From NCBI GenBank assembly GCA_002104905.1, contig MCFE01000044.1:1-64000 (forward strand): a DNA stretch of 64,000 nucleotides. The letters run 5' to 3'. Origin of the DNA: Basidiobolus meristosporus CBS 931.73 (Eukaryota; Basidiobolomycota; Basidiobolomycetes; Basidiobolales; Basidiobolaceae). How positions within the stretch are numbered: position 1 is the stretch's first letter; each line of letters opens with the position of its first letter. The position numbers and the translations under genes are program-made. The notes beneath the pieces were generated by a model that was not told where the DNA came from, did no database searches, and saw only the letters and a program-made list of their open reading frames with translations. Below are positions 42,181 to 54,852 of the stretch, piece by piece.

Positions 42181-43092
42181 TGTGCACACATAAATGTTGA
42201 GCTCATCATGACTGTTAGGGTGCCATGCAATTCATGTTAAAGGACCACCAAATCAGTAACAAGTTTTAAGCATTTTTTTGGCAGTAGGATCAGCAAAATG
42301 CCATTGCAGTCCCATCACCAGATTGTGTAGAGGGTCAATAATTCCAAGCTGCTGGCATTATGATGTACTCATTGCAGGATCCTGATGGCTGATTGATATT
42401 GATTGACCTGCAGGACCAAGTTATTTTTCATAAGGGTACATTGGAAGCATTCAGAGTCCTATGTTGATATTGCATAAACATTTATCCAGAAGTGGATCAC
42501 AAATGTCACTTTTGCACATCTATAGCTATTATGCAAGGAGTTTGTGACATGATTCAAGCAGCTATATAACAAGCATTTAACTTGAGGCCTAGATCTTTGC
42601 CCCTACTGCATCCTTTCTTTTCTCCATCTTGCTTGGTGTATAGAGAGTATAAGGCCTTGCTTAAGCAGTTAAGAACTCCCGATGGAGCAAATGTGTAGAA
42701 GGACAGGAAGACAAGTTGTGTTGTAAGTACTGAAATATCCCAATCTCATCTAGAGTGCTACCTTCAAGTCCATCATGGATGTAATGCATTGGGGCATGTA
42801 CAACAGTCTAAATGTGTTAGAAGTACTGAAAACAGATGTGCATATGGGGATATCCATGATTTTGACATCAGGAATCTAAGTAGCTCAAATGCATAGGCAA
42901 TTGGTTGACAAAGGCAAGATTGATTTTTATACAACAGGCAAATGATGTTTGATAGGACAACTTTACCAAAGAATGCTGGGTTTCTCCTGAGTACAGGCAG
43001 GCATTTGAGCTATGCAATACAGAATCCATTGAAACAAGAATCAGATGGCTCCTATGAGGGGCACTAAAGTCTAGCTGGCAAAAAAATATATT
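42181..43092 (+). mobile_element. Second copy of the large transposase-like remnant
   Basis: GGGTACATTGGAAGCATTCAG at 42437 and following sequence match 30450-30960 with heavy decay; about 42240-42420 matches non-coding sequence at 50280-50470. Interrupted by MITE 4 and resuming at 43821. Confidence 0.5.
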
Positions 43093-43820
43093 ATGTTCCA
43101 TTGGATAGTGCCACATTGAGCCATGAGTGCCAAATGATGCTGTAGTGTGCCCAAGAGGCAAAGAGAACCTATAATTGGCTGCAGAGTGTGCAACATAGCT
43201 CAGCATCTCCATGCAAAGCAGCCCCTGTGTTTCACCTATGATGCAGGAGAAAATCCATTTTTGGACATTTTTTTGTGGATAAATGTTCTGCAGGATGTGT
43301 AAGAGCACAGAAGAACTAAAGATATGCATCAGGTACTCAATACCCATGGCACTACAAATCTAGCTCCTGTGGCTTGTAACACGTCACAAAAATGCATGGC
43401 ACTATCTTGGTCCACTGGTACTATCTGGAACTATAAGTGCTTTGTATAGATCTTACTTTAGGATTAATAATTAAATATAGTGCCAGTAGTACCAGTGGAC
43501 CAAGTTAGTGCCATGCATTTTTGTGACATGTTACTAGCCACAGGAGTTAGACTCAGAGTGCCATGGGAATTGAGTACCAGGTGTATATCTTCAATTCTTT
43601 TGTGCTCTTACACATCCTGCACAACATTGACCTTAAAAAAAAGGTCAAAAGTTGATTTTCTCCAACACAATGAGTGAAATAGAGGGGTGGCATTGCATGA
43701 GGATGCAGAGCTATGTTTCACACTTGGCGGCCAAGTATTAGCTCACTTGGTCTCCATGGCACACTATGGCATCATTTGGCACTCATGGCTCAATGTGGCA
43801 CTATCCAACGGAACAAGTCT
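43093..43820. mobile_element. Palindromic MITE 4, 728 bases
   Basis: Left tip damaged (ATGTTCCATTGG), right tip intact (GGAACAAGTCT). ATT at 43090-43092 and 43821-43823. Confidence 0.9.
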
Positions 43821-45340
43821 ATTAGTTAAGTACCAAAAAGTATTTGACAATATTCTTGGGTTCTTATGGCAAAGTGATAGTAACTAAGCATAAACTTGCA
43901 AGAGGTATATATTACCAGTAATATAGGCATCTGGCAACTTTGCAAGTATCACACTGAAAATCCTTGATCTTGAGATGATGGAAGTGAGTCAATTGCAGCA
44001 GGTGAGCATGTATGTACAGGTCAGTAGGCCATAGACTGTAGTTTTCTGACTCATAAAATATGTGGAAAACCCGTAATTTTAGTGAGTGAACACACAAATT
44101 GGTGTGATTTTACTATGGAACCTAGAAATGGTGTGAGAGGAGATAGCTATAGTAAGTACCATTTGGTTAATATGCATAGCAGCCTTATACCAGACTAGCT
44201 GTAGGCTGCAGAGCTGCCATATCAATGCCAATAGATATCTGCAACATGGCACTCAAAGAAGTGGCAAATACTCTCAAGAAATGGCATTTGCATGTTTTGG
44301 CTGGTTGGGTCTGCTTAAATAAGTGTGGACCACACTAGCAGTATCAGAATACCATGCAAATAATGCTTAAGGCTGCAAGAACAAATAATATCTGGTTTTC
44401 TGGCAGCCTTCCTGCTGACCAAGGTTGGCATCATGACAGCAATACAAGTGCCTATAACTAGCCCTGTATAATGCTGCTGTACTAATTTACAAAATGCTAT
44501 TTACACCTTCTACCTTTAATTGCACTACTGGTATATTGCACTGTAGAAATAACCACTTTATTTACTTGCCCATTACCACAATGGGTATTTCCCATATGGT
44601 ATGAATCAAAAGAAGCTATGGCTTTGCCTTACTAGCCTCTACATATATGCACACTTGCTGCAATGGATGCACTTCTATCACCGCATATCTGAAGCTTTTC
44701 AGTGCAAGACTTGCAAAGTAGCCATACAACTTCTATTGCCAGTAAAACATATATCTAGCAAGCATATGCTTAGTAGCTACAACTTTTGCCATGAATACAT
44801 CTTGAATATCTGCAGGATACTCTCTGGTACTTGGCTATTATACTCCTTTTCACTGCTGGATACTAGTCCCCCTTAAAGGTTTGCAGCAATTCTTATTTGC
44901 TGAGCTTACATTGAATGGTGTTGAGGCTGGCTTGTACCCAGGACAAACCCAGCATACTTTGGTAACTTAATGCCAAGGGCATAGGTGTCCATTTGTAGAA
45001 TCTGTGCCCAGTATTTTCCAACTCTTCCGGGCTGTCCTCCATATGCCACCCAATTGCTTTTATGAGAGACATGAAGGTATTATTCTTGATGAGATTATGA
45101 TATAGTGGTGCTTGCTACTTAACTTGTCAACCAATATCCCAACACATCTGCTTAACAGGAAGCCCCAATCTGAATTAAGGCTGCAACAATCACCACACAC
45201 CCAGCAAGATGGTATCAAGAATGAATGCAGTATTGGCAGAAATCTTCATGTTCAGGTTTCTTCTGGTAGTATAGTTGCTCAAATCCTGTCAAACATTCCT
45301 TGCAAAATAGCCGTATATACACCAAATGAGCACTGGTGAT
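43821..45340. mobile_element. Decayed transposon DNA with a diverged inverted repeat
   Basis: Continuation of the remnant split by MITE 4 (43830-43960 matches 31085-31215). The minus strand at 44097-43912 and the plus strand at 44601-44740 encode similar peptides (YIHAHLLQ..HFHH, QCDTCKVA versus YIYAHLLQ..HFYH, QCKTCKVA), so they are inverted copies about 500 bases apart. Sequence at 44150-44390 matches 50080-50260. No intact gene. Confidence 0.45.
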
Positions 45341-45685
45341 CTGCTTCTTAATCAATGCTGGCTAATGTTAACAGAGGTGTCTGATGGGTGCAACAGCCTC
45401 TGGGTCTAAACTATCAATGACTCTATAGCCATATCACTGTGATAAAGGTACCTACCTCTCTAGCTTTCTAGATACCCCATATCTCTCCAAAGACCTCTGT
45501 ATGTCTTGTGAATTGCACTAAAGCGCTCTTTGATATATGTCTTGGGTGTAGCTGTTGAAGATAAGTGAGTGATCATCTACCAATCAATGAGGGAAAAGTG
45601 CCACTAATAGAAGGGATAAGTTACTGATAAGGTGCTGACTTCCTGTAAACATGTTTCTTAACTGCCAAGTGGCTATCTACAACAG
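45341..45685. other. AT-rich spacer
   Basis: Nothing recognisable. Confidence 0.4.
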
Positions 45686-48525
45686 GGGTCTGGAGTACTC
45701 CCTACTTCAGTAGAATTAATAATGAAATCACTACAAGCTAAGAATGGTCTAAGATTCTGGCAGGTTCTAAAGGGTGCAGCTAATTTTACCAATCAGGGTT
45801 CAGTTGCTTGAGACCAGTGTAACCTAGAGATACCATTTATTATTTTGAAATGGTAGGGATCCCTATGAACATTATTGTAATGATCCTGTCAAAAATCCAT
45901 CACAAATTTAAAGTTCCATGACTAACAGGTATTGATCCTATCATGACACCATGCAAAGACAGTCAAAAAAAATTTTCACTTCAGATTTCACAAAAACTTG
46001 GTCCAAATTAATCATGACATCAATACAAAAGTGGCATTTGATTTGTTCTCTGCCAATCCTCTCACTTTGTGATCCTGGACACTCTATCACCTCCTACACT
46101 TGTGTGCATTGACTGGCTATTGCCTCTATTTCACACTTCTTACTTCCTAACTCAACTGTTTCTCTTACTTTTCAGGCATAAGAGCTGATTTAGGTCCATT
46201 GAAACTTCTGTTGTACCCCCATTGCCAAATGTATTGACCTATACAAGTCCCAATACCCTACATTAACATTAAGTCCAACCCCACACTCAACAAGTATCTC
46301 CATTGAAATCCACCACTCAATAAGTATTTCAGCTGTAATGCTCTGTTTCCATGACTTTGGCAGGAGCCCTGCAGCTTTATGCCACTTTTCATTTACTGGC
46401 TCCCGTATGTCCTGGGCTTCAGCCACTACTGCAAGGTTTGGCATCTCATCTGCCAGTCCTTATAATATTCAAGTGCATTTTCTTGAGCACTGCTCTTGAA
46501 GAAGAGCTGCCTCTTGGTATGCCTATTAATGATCCAGAATTCCACTGAAGGCATTATTATGACCTTTTGAGTTCTTGACATTGTTGCTTTATCTGCCAGT
46601 GGGATCTCCACTCTGTCAACAGTGAAGAAAATGGAGGCTGTGGTAGACAAATTGCCTTTCCCTGCAAACTCTCTACCTCATTGGAGTATAGCGCAACTGG
46701 CTGTGCTTCCAAATCATGTGAAAGCAGTGGTTTTCTTATTATAGATTCTTCTTACCTATGATGGGATGCACTCTGTTCCAGGCTTACAGCATCAATTGAC
46801 AAGAACTGCAGCTTTTTCTCCCACTTCCCTGTCTCTGGATTAGGTAGACTCTTTTCCCTGTACCTTTTCTTCTATCACTGCTAGGTCTTTCACTGCTACT
46901 TTGTATGAATGCTTCTTGTATTGAACTTCATTTTCTGCCTGGTAATGCTGCTTTGATGCATCAATTTTGGCCTACCTGGCCATTGCTTACACTCTGGAGT
47001 CAACCTGATCCTTCTTTTCCTCTTATTTTGAGCTCTCAGCCTATGCTGAGAAAGGCTCCTGAAGTAAACGCTTATTTATATCACTGCCAGTTTCTTTACT
47101 GCTACATGGACTGAGTGCCTCTTGAGTAGAAAAACACTTTTTTTGTGGTAAATGTTGTGCTAGTGCATCTGTGACTGCCTGCTTTTCCCTTATTAGTACT
47201 CTTCCAGCTACTTGAGGTTTCTTTGATGCTTGTCTGGAGCTTTTGGCCCTGCTTGTAACAGGCTCTTGAGGAAGCTGCTGGTTTTTAGCCATTGCACCAT
47301 TGTTCTTCTGCCTTTGATATTTTCTGCTATTCTTGAGATACTTTCTTAGCATACCTATGCTGGCCCAAAATCTGTTTGCTTGCTTGAGCCCAGGATAATG
47401 CACATGGAGCAAGTCAAGCGCATACTTCTGAGCCTTGAGTTCCTTCTTTACAGCAAGAATATTGCTTTACCTACCTGAAGTACTGATTGCTCTACATGTA
47501 TTAGCCACTCATCCTATTTCTGGACTCTTTCTTGATTTCTCTGAGCCACTGCACCTATTTTCCTCATTAATGCTTTGGTATCAGTTGACAACATACTAGC
47601 TAAAATGGTTGGTGGTGATGTTATGACAGTTACTTGCTGGTCTTCAGCTAAAGGTACTGCTTTTGCTACATTTCATCTGCCTCAGCACTATGATAGGCTT
47701 GCGGTGTGGTGGTGTATAAGTCCCAGGGAGAGATACGTCTAACACTTCTTAAGTGTTTTGTGTGCGGGGTGTTCACTGGGTGCAATAACCTCTGGCAAAA
47801 GCTTGCTAGGAATACTTTGGTTCTGTCTCTAATCTAATGTGATGGGGAATAAAGCTACAAGCTTGTCAAGGGAAAACTACTGAGCTACAATCCCCAACTT
47901 AGTTGGCATCTTAACAAAAGTATGTGCTGGGCTCAATGTTCTATGAGATGACAATGTACTAAAGCTTCCAAAGTCAAAAAAACTGTAAACTCAACCAGCA
48001 GGGACTTGGTAAGAATGCAGCTGTGGTCAATAGTTACAAAGACAGAAAAGTATCTTTGCCTGTACAAGAACAAACATGGGAAAGAATCAAATATAATAAA
48101 AGGTACCTACTCTGAGTATTCCTCACAAGTAGTGCCTCCAAGGTCAATTGGCTGTTGGTGCGGTTTCCTGGGAGTGTCCTGTGGTCTGGAGTTGGCAGTT
48201 CAGGTAGCAGCAGGTAGCAGCGATCACACTAATCAATAAGTTGGTATATTGATAAAAGGATGATGATTTATTGTTGAAGGATAGTCTCCCTTATATACTT
48301 TTCTCACTGGCTAAGTAATTGCTAAACATAGTGTTCCAGAAGGTTCCAGATATCAATAGAAATCTTAATGACATCAGAATGAGCTAAGAGTATTCTAGGT
48401 AGCTACTGGAAGGTTCTAAGAGGCACAGCACATCCAACCTATCAGGAATCAGTATTATGAAACCTGCGTAACATAGGGATACCATATATGGTATGAAAAT
48501 TGTAGGGATGGAGACATGGGCTGAT
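45686..48525 (-). mobile_element. Possible decayed LTR element (two LTR-like repeats)
   Basis: About 45686-45870 and 48180-48525 are related in the same direction (GGTCTGGAGT at the left, GGTTCTAA in the middle, ATAGGGATACCAT-like sequence at the right). The 48 kb copy has promoter-like GTATATAAGGGAG and AATAAATCATC on the minus strand, as expected for an LTR; the 45.7 kb copy lacks that part. Minus-strand open pieces between them (46444-46190, 47412-47041) are Lys/Arg/Gln-rich with no polymerase motif. Boundaries, primer site and duplication are not defined. Confidence 0.35.
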
Positions 48526-49440
48526 CAAGTGTTGCAGGTACTGGCACAGGTACTTGCCTAATATAGAAGCCCTCACAGCTAGTAATCTTACATAAAGTGA
48601 GGGATGACTTATGCAATAAGGTAAGCAGGTGTGATAGTCAACTGGCTTATGGGATAGTACTGATCAGGTAAGACAAATGTGATAAAACTAAAATAACTGT
48701 AGCAGAGATATAGGGAAGTAGAAAATATGAGAATGAGCACATCTGTCAGTGAGTGTCACTGTCACCCCACTGTAGTGACTCAGCGGAAGTCCCAATTGCT
48801 TACTGGACTAAGAGTCTGAGGTGTCCACATCATTACTTTCAGTGGGCTGACTGTACACAGGATCTTTTGTGGTTGTAGCCCTGCTTGATGCACTTAATGT
48901 CAAAACAAGCTGATGTCAGCAGTGGTGTTTGGCTGGGAACCAGATAACTCTACTTCATTTTTTGGTGGCATATTTATGAAAGTTAGTCAAACCAAAGAGG
49001 AATGGTGTTACATATATGTGTACATGTGGCGCTACAACTTTATTTATAATGTTTACTATGGCTGATCATTGTTGAATCTTACATTCATGTTGGTGCAATG
49101 TCACAAATACCGTCCACCTTAAATCTGCATGAGTACTAACAAAAAAATGATATAATAGTGTTACATTGTTGAGTGTCAAACTGTTTGCTGCATGGACAAG
49201 ACTACTCTGATTCACCACTGTAAGCAACGAGAAAAATGACCATGTGGCCATTGTAGCAAGATGCTCAGCCATGAAGCTCACAGGAAGTGTAGGAAGTATT
49301 ACAAGGATCACAGCCTGTGTTCTCCCACACAAGTCATACTTGACCTTCATTAGTCACTGCTGCACCAACAACATCTGGCCAGCCACTTGATACTTCTATA
49401 ACTGTATCAGGCTGTACTTGTCACCTTGCACAAACTGAGT
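48526..49440. other. AT-rich sequence without recognisable gene
   Basis: Short open frames only (for example 49066-49350, minus). No repeat copy found elsewhere in the window by eye. Confidence 0.4.
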
Positions 49441-50719
49441 CAGGTAAGTTTGTGATCCCTATAGGCTCACCCCAGCCTTCTGCGTATAGCATGCAGAGCA
49501 ATAGCTCTGAGGAAGCAGGCTTGCTGATGGATTGTGAGCCTATCTCCCCTGACAAAGGTACCCAGCATGAGCTTGGCAAAGTCCCATTATGCAATGAGAC
49601 AACACCTGTGGAAAGAAACACTGTGGATACTTTATGGAGTCATGTGAGCCCAGTAATCTACTTACTGGAGCATGATGTGATGTTGTGGTTGGTGACACAG
49701 TGTGTATCCACTCATATCTCAAATGGGGGCTTTGTGGATTTACTAAAACCTCTTGCCAAAATTGTCCTGGGATGCATCTTACCATCTAAATGGTATAAGT
49801 GGATATTATTGCTGGCAACTTGTGACATAGAGACTTTTCTGATACCAGCATGTATTAAAAGTTGCATGTCATTCACATCCAAGAATGCTACCATTGCAAG
49901 AGTGCACATTTGTTGAGGTTAGTAAGCAGGAGGCCATAATATTCTCTGATTTAAACTCTATGTGGAATACCCAAGGTGGTAGTGGGTAGGCAAGTAAAGA
50001 GGGGTGAATCTACAGTGGAATATATGAATTATGTAAGGAGAGGTAGAAAAAGGAAATACCACTTTGTTGATTGGTACACTAGTATTACATAGAACTAGCT
50101 GTAGGCTGCCATACTGCCATAATAATTTCTATAAGTGGCTTGCAAAAAGGCTGTCAAAACACCATCAAGTGTTTTGCCATATAAGGCAGTGGGACATCTT
50201 GGCTGGTTAGATGCACTCAAATAATTGCAGAGGGCACTAAGACTGCCCTAATGTCATGCCACCCTTGGCAAAGCACTGCCCAAACACTGTTATGTTTTTA
50301 ACTTTTTTTGGCAGCAAAATTAGCCAAACACTGTTGTGATCCCATTATAAGGTTGTGTAGAGGATTATTAGCTCCAGACTACTGGAAATATCACGGTCTC
50401 CTGGCAGGATCATGATAGCTGATTTGGATTGGATCCACCTGCAGGATCAGATAACTTATTATAGGGCCTATCTCTGCTAGCATTTGTTGAAATATTGGAC
50501 ACTGTAATATCACTCAGTAGCTGAATGTTTACTCAGTAACTCTAAGGTAAGCTTAGTCACTTCAGACCTCATATACCGCATTAACTTTGCCATTTTCTTT
50601 AGAGATATGATCCTATGATTATTCCCCTACAGTCAGGATCACAGTAGCACTTTTACAGACATCTAGTATAAACCTTCACACTGTTACAGAATGCTCCTGA
50701 TGATTGAGAAACCTACCTG
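49441..50719 (+). mobile_element. Possible N-terminal part of the large transposase-like element
   Basis: An open frame at 49452-49916 (154 codons) contains SHVSPVIYLLEHDVMLWLV, FVDLLKPLAKIVLG and a C-terminal CIKSCMSFTS. It is followed by sequence (50080-50480) that recurs at 44150-44390 and 42240-42420 next to the transposase-like remnants. Linking it to that family is inference from this co-occurrence. Confidence 0.4.
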
Positions 50720-50846
50720 ACAATCTTGCACTCTATGGCACCATTGGGCACTATATTTCTACCATAGTGCCAGTGGTAGGATATAGTTAAAGGTATTTTA
50801 CTCAATCTCACTTATGTTGCTCAGAATAGTGCTTTCCCTGCTTTAT

Positions 50847-51773
50847 TTACTCTTCATAATGCTCCAGAAGCACTTCTCTCAGTGGATGTCTTTGTGTATG
50901 AATATACTGTGCATTAGTTAGTATCATAACTATTTTGCCTATTCTGCAGTTTTCTCCTATATATAACTTGCCTCTGTATTTACCTGCTAATATGCTCAGT
51001 CTCTTTAGATGTCCATATGTGTGCTCTACTCTCACTCTGTAATGATTGAATATCTCATTGTAGAGCTTCCCCTTCCTGCTAAGCAATCCATTTCTTGGCT
51101 TCCTATGAACTGTAATACATCCTAATCTATGACAATCCTCACCTATATAAGCTGAGTCTGCCACACTTTTCTCCCCTCTACTGAACTCTGAATGATTCAC
51201 TACCCAGAGTGCCTTGTCACGCCTACCTCAAGGAAATTGCCCACTGAGCCAGATGATATTAACCTCAATGTCAGACAGTGTTTGAAACTCCACATATTGT
51301 GCCTTGTACTTGCCAGAATGAAAGAGCCCCAGCCCTCTAGAAGGTCTATTAGTCCTCACTGGGAAAGTATCCAAAATACTATTGATATGGAACCAGTTGC
51401 TAAGCACTCTGCAATATGGAAGTCTATTGGAGCTTCTGAACCTAGTATTCCAAGCTTGCTCTAAGTCATTCATATGTTCTGCAAGGTGGTTTTCCATTAC
51501 TGTCAGCAGGGAACAAAAGCTTCTAGAGCTTCTGTTGCCAAGAATGGCAGGATGAAACCTTGTAGGGCAATATTTCTTGTAATAACTGAGAAGCTTAACA
51601 AGGGATCTCCTTGAGTAGATTGGGGTTGCTGCTTCACAGTTCCTAGTATAGGTCTCCTCTGATCTTTCAAAAGGAAATCCAGTGGTAATGATGGGATTGA
51701 TGAGAAAAGACCATTCAGATGAGTAAGTCATGTTAATATTGGTAGGTAACTGAGTAGAGTTGATATATATCAA
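50847..51773 (-). pseudogene. Harbinger-like DDE transposase, copy 3 (best preserved)
   Basis: Two open pieces, 51773-51228 and 51200-50847, separated by one small break in the GPFAGSRH-like segment (SGQFP, then RRDKALW). Motifs in order: NINMTYSSEWSFLINPI, PIYSRRSLVKLLSYYKKYCP, ILDTFPVRTNRPSRG (first Asp), HSGKYKAQYVEFQ, VADSAYIGEDCHRLGC (second Asp), VRVEHTYGHLKRLSIL (Glu), RHPLREVLLEHYEE at the end. All three acidic residues of a DDE_Tnp_4-like domain are present. One frame break remains, so it is probably inactive as written. Confidence 0.8.
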
Positions 51774-51879
51774 CTTGGTGCAATCAGCTTAATTTATCTG
51801 ACTTTAATGCATTATGATTACATCTTCATCAAAAACCATGTATCCCATCATTATGCTGCAAAAATCATCCTCAAACAAT

Positions 51880-52645
51880 AAACTTGTTCTGTTGGATAGT
51901 GCCACATTGAGCCATGAGTGCCAAATGATGCCATAGTGTGCCAAGGAGGCTACGTGAGCCTATACTTAGCCACAGGGTGTGAAACATAGCTCTGTTTCTT
52001 TATGCAAAGTGGCCCCTGCGTTTCACCCATTGTGCTGGAGAAAATCCATTTTTTGACCATTTTTTTTGGATTAATGTTGTGCAGGATTTGAAAGGGCACA
52101 GAATGACTGAAGACATGCATCTGGTACTCAATACCTATGGCACTCTGAATCTAGCTGCTGTGGCTTGTAACATGTCACAAAAATGCATGGCACTATCTTG
52201 GTCCACTGGTTCTATCTGGCACTATAAGTGCTTATATAGGTTTTACTTTAGGGCTAATATTTAAATATAGTGCCAGATAGAAGATCAATACAAAGCACTT
52301 ATAGTGCCAGATAGTACCAGTGGACTGAGATAGTGCCATGCATTTTGGTGACATGTTACAAGCCACAGGAGCTAGATTTGTAGTGCCATGGGTATTGAGT
52401 ACCTGATGCAAGTCTTCAGTCCTTCTGTGCCCTTTCACATTGTGCACAACATTGATCCGGAAAAAAAGGTCAAAAAATGAATTTTCTTCAGCACAATGGG
52501 TGAAACACAGGGGCTGCTTTGCATGAAATGAAGAGTAATGCTTCACACTCTGTGGCCAGAGTTAGGTCTGCTATGCCTTTCTGGCACTCAATGGCACTAT
52601 TTGGCACTCATGGCTCAATGTGGCACTATCCAACCAAACAAGTCT
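51880..52645. mobile_element. Palindromic MITE 6, 766 bases
   Basis: AAACTTGTTCTG to AACAAGTCT, flanked by AAT at 51877-51879 and 52646-52648. It is 33 bases longer than MITEs 1 and 2 because the centre (about 52255-52315) contains a partial duplication of the ATAGTGCCAGATAG segment. It sits between the transposase and second ORF of copy 3. Confidence 0.9.
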
Positions 52646-53027
52646 AATGTCTTGGTGACTTTATTGATGACTTACTCACAAGTATATAAACAAGTACAAA
52701 ATCTGCAATTGATGCAATCTGATCCATGTCAATGCTATCTTAGATGCATCATGCATTATATATGGAAAATTCAACAGTCACATTAGTTTTCACATGTACT
52801 TCATATAAGACCAGGTTGATGCCAATACACTACTGTATTAATATCCAAATCTGTCACTATGGTCCAGATACTAAGTCTCAACTCATCTTTAGTACAAACC
52901 AGACAAACCCATCCCTCAGCTCACAAGCATTGTCCCAACCAGTGAGGTTGATGTTAGATCTGTTTGAGCTCTTGCCAAATGATTTTAGTATGGCCCAAGT
53001 GTCTATGATGAGCCTTCATACAGATGG
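52646..53027 (+). pseudogene. Second-ORF fragment of Harbinger-like copy 3
   Basis: Encodes YTSYKTRLMPIHYCI-like and FSTNQTNPSLS, matching 38267-38550 almost base for base. Cut off at about 53027. Confidence 0.65.
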
Positions 53028-54483
53028 AATATTTCTTACAATTCTGACTCTCAGATATTGTTTCAGGTCATGTAGAGATTTTTTATGCTTGCAGACCAAG
53101 TAAATGTTATGATCAACAGACCCTTGAGGCTGGTTCATGTGCATGTCCCCATAAAGTTCTCCATTTAAAAGTGCAGTTTTTACATCCTGTTGATGAACAG
53201 CAAGCTTATATTTGGCTGCAATGGTTACTATTATTCTGATGTATCAAACTTAGCTCCTGGTTCAAAGGTCTCAGTATAGTTAAGTCCTTTTGTGTAAGAG
53301 CTTGCTTTGACCAAAAGTCTTTCTTTGTATTTTCAATTGTTCCCTATAGACTTGTATTTAGCTCTCAAGATTATCTGCATCCACTTGACTATTGGTAGAT
53401 TGTAATTTGATTGAATCCCAAGTTTGAATGTGTATCAATGCTTGATACTCCTTAGTTAATGTAGATCTCCAGAACCTATTTCTAGGTCTGTTTAAGGACT
53501 CATTTACAGTCCAAGGCTCATCAATACAAGCAAAATAGGCAAAGGTCATATTTGTATCTGCATTAATATGGAAGTACAGGCTTTAGCTAGTCTAGTTTGA
53601 TCACTTGGCTTTTAATAATAGAATGATCCCTTCCAGGATATTCCTGGGCACTGTTTTAGGCTAAAAGCCTGTTGCAAAGCCCTCTGTGGAGAAGAAATGC
53701 TTATAGTTTCCCTCTAATTCAATCCTGACTATTGATTGACTTAAGATTAGATTTTTGTCACCATCTGATGGCACACTTTGTGAGAACTATGCATTTCATT
53801 AAACAATATATCCCTCAGCTTGATCAGCATCTTTGATTTTGAAGTGTATGTGGGTTTTAACTGACTGTTCCTTGTAGCCAAGAGAGCTTGTGGGTCAAGT
53901 CAGTGCCACTTAGCTCAGAATAGCTTCCAATAGAAGGTTGTAAGGTAATAAGGACCTATGTTTATTACATCAAAAATTTTTCCCTTTCAACTTGTGTCAA
54001 TTGGATACATTTATCTCACTAAGAGGGGCTTAGGTGATAGAAAATGTGATATAAAATAGGCTTGTCAACACCTTCCTGTTATTGTAACTGTTCTAACTAG
54101 GTAAGGACCCAAATGGGCAGAAGGAGGTATGAGAGAACTATAGGGAGAATACTGGGGAGACTTTGAGTAGGATAATGGGGGAACCCTTGGACAAAGGAAG
54201 GTACTACACTTGGTAATCACAATGTGGTGTCATATTGCCTCACTCCCATTGCAGTAGCTGAAGAATATGCATTTTACACCTTTCAGCACAATTTTGGCTG
54301 ATTTACGAGCTCTTTATTAGCATACGGTGTGTACATAGATGTAGTTAGATGTTTGGCACTGAATCTATATCCATACTATGCCTCAAATGGAGTAGAGTTA
54401 CAATGTACTCTGCTATATCTCATATTCTTAAGGTATGCACCTTTAGCAACGGATTCCACCCACAAATCATAGGATAATCTTCA
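53028..54483 (-). mobile_element. Decayed Copia (family A), left part
   Basis: Reverse transcriptase and integrase fragments in the same order as Copia A (for example DEPWTVNESLNRPRNRFWRS, KEYQAL, WDSIKL). Many stops and indels. An unrelated about 400-base block interrupts it near 53835-54235. Continues at 63768 after the large insertion. Confidence 0.8.
53835..54235. other. Unidentified about 400-base insertion in decayed Copia
   Basis: Copia A homology stops after GATCAGCATCTTTG and resumes at CCTCACTCCCATTGCAG. The block between matches nothing else in the window; no terminal repeats or target duplication are convincing. Edges are approximate. Confidence 0.45.
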
Positions 54484-54852
54484 TGTTGCAATTCAAGAAG
54501 TGACTTGGATATAAGGAACTTATCAAGAAATAGTGATAATAGTTGAACTGTTGTTTATTCACAAAGAAGCTCAGTATTTATACCTTTGTAGAAGTAATAC
54601 AGCTGTAACACTGAGTAGGGAGGGTTTTTCAATATTCAGGAGCATTCTGTAACAGTTTCAGGGTTGGTACATAATGTTTGGTAATAGTGCTAATTTGATC
54701 CTGACTATAGGGGAATAATCATAAGATCATATATCTGGAGAAAGTGGCAAAGTCAAGGCAGTAAATGAGTCCTACAGTGACTAAGACTAGTCTACAATTG
54801 TTAAGTAAGTTTTCAGCTGCTGAATGATACCAAATAGTCCAATATTTCAACA
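54484..54852 (-). repeat. 3' LTR of outer Copia B (369 bases)
   Basis: TGTTGCAATTC to TATTTCAACA on the plus strand; followed by CTCCCCCTCAACT, the complement of the polypurine tract. Confidence 0.93.

Larger units (their letters stand above)
50720..53027. mobile_element. Harbinger-like element copy 3, both ends truncated
   Basis: Homology to copy 2 starts at about 50725 (CTCTATGGCACC), missing about 85 terminal bases, and ends at about 53027 inside the second ORF, where decayed Copia DNA begins. Contains the best-preserved transposase (50847-51773) and MITE 6 in the divergent promoter region. Confidence 0.8.

Noticed and set aside
46190-47412. Host genes on the minus strand
   Set aside because: Short, broken frames inside repeat-derived DNA with no recognisable domain.
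49066-49350. 94-codon minus frame as a gene
   Set aside because: No start context, no motif, and surrounded by transposon remnants.
33390-52645. CRISPR-like or other spaced repeat array
   Set aside because: The repeats are large palindromic transposons with target duplications, and the genome is eukaryotic.
30001-53027. Repeat-induced point mutation as the cause of transposon decay
   Set aside because: Stops and TA-rich sequence are suggestive, but the young Copia B differs at few sites and I cannot compute dinucleotide indices; left open rather than claimed.
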